Shown here: positions 61,513 through 64,000 of the stretch, piece by piece
How positions within the stretch are numbered: the first letter of the stretch is position 1
Layout of the letters: each line of letters begins with the position of its first letter
NCBI GenBank assembly: GCA_018266255.1
Contig: JAFEAT010000015.1
Location: forward strand, 124,001-188,000
DNA: 64,000 bases
Origin: Cyanobacteria bacterium SZAS-4
GTDB lineage: Bacteria; Cyanobacteriota; Vampirovibrionia; Obscuribacterales; Obscuribacteraceae
Direction of reading: 5' to 3'
Notes under the pieces: model-generated
What the model was told of the DNA's origin: nothing
Databases searched by the model: none
What the model saw: only the letters and a program-made list of their open reading frames with translations
Made by a program: the position numbers and the translations under genes

Positions 61513-61977
61513 CTAGCGATGCATGGCTCTATCTACTAGCCTGAAGTTTATCTGATAGCGGCAACCTTCGCCGCTTCTTGTCGAAAGCAAATTGATATCA
61601 CACTTGTGTCCGGTGCGACTGGTGGCACGGATTCCTGAGTCACCAACGTTGCTGTAAGTCCATTTGTTAGAATCGAACTGAGACCGATACCAATCAAACA
61701 CCGACTGCGGTCGCTCCTTGCAAGCGAACTGCAAAATAACTGCGCTAGAGCCAGGCAATTTAGTGAACTGCCATCCGCCTTTGAAGGAATTGTCTTTGCC
61801 TGGGAAGACCGAAAAATCTGGCAGTTCGACTGGCTGCGACAGAATAATTGGCTTATCTTTCTCTGCACCGATCACCTCGGGTTGAATCCTTTTGCCAGGT
61901 TGCGAGATTGCCGCAGACGTTGCGCACAAAAGCGATGCCACCAGGGGAATCAAGAGTGCAATCTGTGTTTTATTCAT
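61513..61977 (-). CDS. Small secreted protein paired with the Tad-like protein (copy 2)
   Basis: ATG at 61977 starts a signal peptide (QIALLIPLVASLLCATSAAI) and gives ~154 residues; the frame is open to 62031 but that would overlap the Tad-like gene. The mature part contains LPDFSVFPGKDNSFKGGWQF, then SVFDWYRSQFDSNKWTYS and a strand region with RTGHKCDINLL. The DWY helix followed by W matches the protein at 51834-52256, which also follows a Tad-like gene. Both have a pair of cysteines. The function is unknown. Confidence 0.7.
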   Translation of the reverse strand: MNKTQIALLIPLVASLLCATSAAISQPGKRIQPEVIGAEKDKPIILSQPVELPDFSVFPGKDNSFKGGWQFTKLPGSSAVILQFACKERPQSVFDWYRSQFDSNKWTYSNVGDSGIRATSRTGHKCDINLLSTRSGEGCRYQINFRLVDRAMHR

Positions 61978-62015
61978 AGATCCAAATAGAATTTTATTCA
62001 CCCCAACACTGCGCA

Positions 62016-64000
62016 CTAATTCGGCGCACAATAGTCGCCGCCACCGGTTAGCACTTGTGAGAACTGAAGGCGTCCCAACAAGTTACCCGCACCAGAAGAT
62101 GGACGCCAGTGAGCAGAGTCATGCCCTTTCACTTGCGGCGACACCAAAAATGGTGCATCCCATACGCCGGTATCTCCGACTGTAGTTTCTGGTGGGCTTG
62201 CTTTTGTATTCACCTGAAAATCAGAAGCGATGTAATCAACAGTTTGGCATTGAATCGCGCTCGGGTCAGGTCCATCAGGTGTCATCTCGGTATAAGAAGC
62301 AGGCTTGGCGCTGCTTATTGCCAACGCACCATTTGTTCCTCGGGAGATGTATAAAACTTCGGGCTTCTTATTTTTGCCCATCGGAATTGTGGTGCTCAAA
62401 ACAGCTCGAATTTCGGCATCAGTGCTTCCCGGAACGATCTCACGACAGCGCTGCGCAATTTCGTTATAAACGTTTGTTGTGCAAGGTCCAGACGTGGCTT
62501 GCTGAATCAGCTGCAAAATGGTGCCATCTTGCGCAAAGGTCACTTGCTGCGGTGGAGCAGAATAGTGCTTGTTGTGGTCAAACGCTCTCAACCCTGTTGG
62601 ACCCGGCGGCTGCACGTTGAAACATCCCTGTCCAGGGTCTCCAATAGCTCCTTGAAGTGCATTGCACACATTCGCCTTCATGTATTCAACTGCACTGTAA
62701 CCATCAGGAGTTTGGGGAATGCCACTCGTACCTAAGCCGTTGTAGACCTTTCTCATGCAGTCGTATGCGGCTACACAAATTGGATCGGGGCTTTTTCCAA
62801 ACGAAAAGTTATTGCAAGGATGCGTCATTCTAATTTGCAAGGCATCGGACATTTGAGCATACTGCCCTTTCGTGCAGCCCGCGCGCAGTGTGTACTCCAG
62901 CGGAAAATCATTGCTAGGCAATGTTGGCAATAACGAGGGATTATGACCATTGGGGTCACTTCCTGTTGAAGTGTTGTAGTTTACCCAGGCTTGGATTTCG
63001 CCGGGATGGCGCGAAAAGGCAAACCGTCCATCAGCAAGAGGAGCAACATCGAGACCATAATAAAGCTGGTCGTTAAAAATGCTGTCAGCGGCCAACACCG
63101 ATTCACGCCAATCGGGAGGAACAGTCAGCCCTGGGTCATTGGCGATTTCGATATAACCACCAGGAATCGCAGCGGCGAATTGCTTATCGATCGAACCGAC
63201 AATGGCGCATGCGACTGCACCACCGAAGGTGCCCGCCTGTGAGTTTAGAGATTTGCTCTCTGTGCGAAACGCATTTGGTGGCACGTCAGCAGATGGACTT
63301 TTAGATGAATCAAATTCTTTAGATGAAACCAGATGACATTTCGTTTGAGGAAAAACTGGCACACCATAAATTTGTTCGGTGCCGATCGGCATGCCAACAT
63401 ATCCGGCCAAATACTTTTCACCATGTGGACCAGTTATTTGCCCCGTGCTCAGCCAACCGAGAGGCAGCGCGGCAATTGGCAAGCTCTCAGAATTGACGTA
63501 GACATTCGATGCCAGTCCTGGCTTCATGAAGGCTGTGCGATAGCCATCCAGGTCGATCGATGTATTTCCGTTCATGCGATTGCCGTTGGCTGCGGTCAAA
63601 TCATCAAAGTATTTTTTGATATTGTTTTGCTGCTCGATGTATCCACGTAAATCTTGACCGAGTGTTTTGAGCTTCGCAATCACTGCTTTAGCGTTGTTTC
63701 GTCCGGCGACTGTATCTTCCTTCTCGGCATTCAATGCCACCAACAAAGTTTGCGCCACACAACGGTTGTAGGTAGCAAGCGTGATTACGCCTCCGGCAGG
63801 CTCTGCGCAAGCACTGAACTCAGACGGTGCCTGAACACCAATTTTGACGAGAACATTTTTCGCGACATTTAAGACGCCCGCATCCGAGGCATTGGCCACT
63901 TCGCGGCCGCCGCCCATGATTTTTATCAGAAAAAACGCGCCAATACCGATGATGGCAATGATCAGAATGGCGACGGCGACAAGTCCGAGTGTCGCGCCGC
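62016..64000 (-). CDS. Large Tad-like N-terminally anchored protein (copy 2), partial at the window edge
   Basis: The frame runs off the right edge. The last visible part of the N-terminus reads GATLGLVAVAILIIAIIGIG and then FFLIKIMGGGREVANASDAG, so only a few residues are missing. An internal ATG at 63917 is not the start. The membrane helix and GGREVAN.(S/T)DAG.LN.AK block match the protein at 52315-54624, as do ITLATYNRCVAQTLLVALNA and GTFGGAVACAIVGSIDK further on. The extracytoplasmic part (~600 residues) has many cysteines. It is followed 38 bases later by the small secreted protein, as in copy 1. Confidence 0.78.
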   Translation of the reverse strand, partial: GATLGLVAVAILIIAIIGIGAFFLIKIMGGGREVANASDAGVLNVAKNVLVKIGVQAPSEFSACAEPAGGVITLATYNRCVAQTLLVALNAEKEDTVAGRNNAKAVIAKLKTLGQDLRGYIEQQNNIKKYFDDLTAANGNRMNGNTSIDLDGYRTAFMKPGLASNVYVNSESLPIAALPLGWLSTGQITGPHGEKYLAGYVGMPIGTEQIYGVPVFPQTKCHLVSSKEFDSSKSPSADVPPNAFRTESKSLNSQAGTFGGAVACAIVGSIDKQFAAAIPGGYIEIANDPGLTVPPDWRESVLAADSIFNDQLYYGLDVAPLADGRFAFSRHPGEIQAWVNYNTSTGSDPNGHNPSLLPTLPSNDFPLEYTLRAGCTKGQYAQMSDALQIRMTHPCNNFSFGKSPDPICVAAYDCMRKVYNGLGTSGIPQTPDGYSAVEYMKANVCNALQGAIGDPGQGCFNVQPPGPTGLRAFDHNKHYSAPPQQVTFAQDGTILQLIQQATSGPCTTNVYNEIAQRCREIVPGSTDAEIRAVLSTTIPMGKNKKPEVLYISRGTNGALAISSAKPASYTEMTPDGPDPSAIQCQTVDYIASDFQVNTKASPPETTVGDTGVWDAPFLVSPQVKGHDSAHWRPSSGAGNLLGRLQFSQVLTGGGDYCAPN

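Overview
The window looks like chromosomal DNA of moderate GC from a Gram-negative-type bacterium. The gene mix best fits a non-photosynthetic relative of Cyanobacteria (Melainabacteria/Vampirovibrionia, Obscuribacter-like): an LL-diaminopimelate aminotransferase, many secreted TPR proteins, a patatin, an RNA 3'-phosphate cyclase, a giant FHA protein and a KatG carrying a signal peptide. This placement is an inference from gene content; no rRNA, tRNA or ribosomal protein gene is present to confirm it. I see no insertion sequence, prophage or CRISPR array.

Layout. 0-8 kb: the end of a HI0933-type flavoprotein, a membrane-anchored TPR protein, a secreted patatin, a small basic secreted protein, an operon (TPR protein, small EF-hand-like protein, RtcA), and DapL. 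8-15 kb: an MFS exporter coupled to a dienelactone hydrolase, an Eco57I-type DNA methyltransferase followed by an alpha-solenoid gene with a stop codon near its start, and a secreted protein facing a PH-domain membrane protein. 16-24 kb: a three-gene operon (TPR protein, DUF4239-like membrane protein, class C beta-lactamase-like hydrolase), a histidine-kinase remnant, a TPR/TonB-like pair, and a TctDE-type two-component system. 24-34 kb: an esterase, an operon of 3-hydroxyacyl-CoA dehydrogenase with two SMR-type transporters and a FemAB-like protein, a lone OppF-type ATPase, a putative zinc peptidase, a PAS histidine kinase and a DUF3592-like protein, also with a stop near its start.

34-40 kb: an MBL hydrolase is followed by an operon of a Tat-exported beta-propeller with NosZ-like histidines, an FtsX/MacB-type permease, and an ABC ATPase fused to a membrane anchor and an extra domain. 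40-48 kb: an array of stem-loop repeats and alternative hairpins precedes a 2157-residue protein with annexin-like repeats, a Gly/Ala-rich hydrophobic region, two FHA domains, YD-like repeats, a papain-like C-terminal domain and a PNPFP tail. A small partner gene follows. 48-51.5 kb: an SGNH-like membrane protein and a secreted KatG that lacks two family hallmark residues, with a Fur/PerR-like palindrome in its promoter.

51.8-64 kb: two copies of a module (a large Tad-like anchored protein plus a small secreted protein) flank a tandem pair of related polytopic VirB6/TrbL-like proteins. A PfkB kinase is transcribed divergently from that pair behind tandem palindromes. This cluster has no secretion ATPase in the window and is, with the giant FHA/protease locus, the best candidate for an undescribed system.
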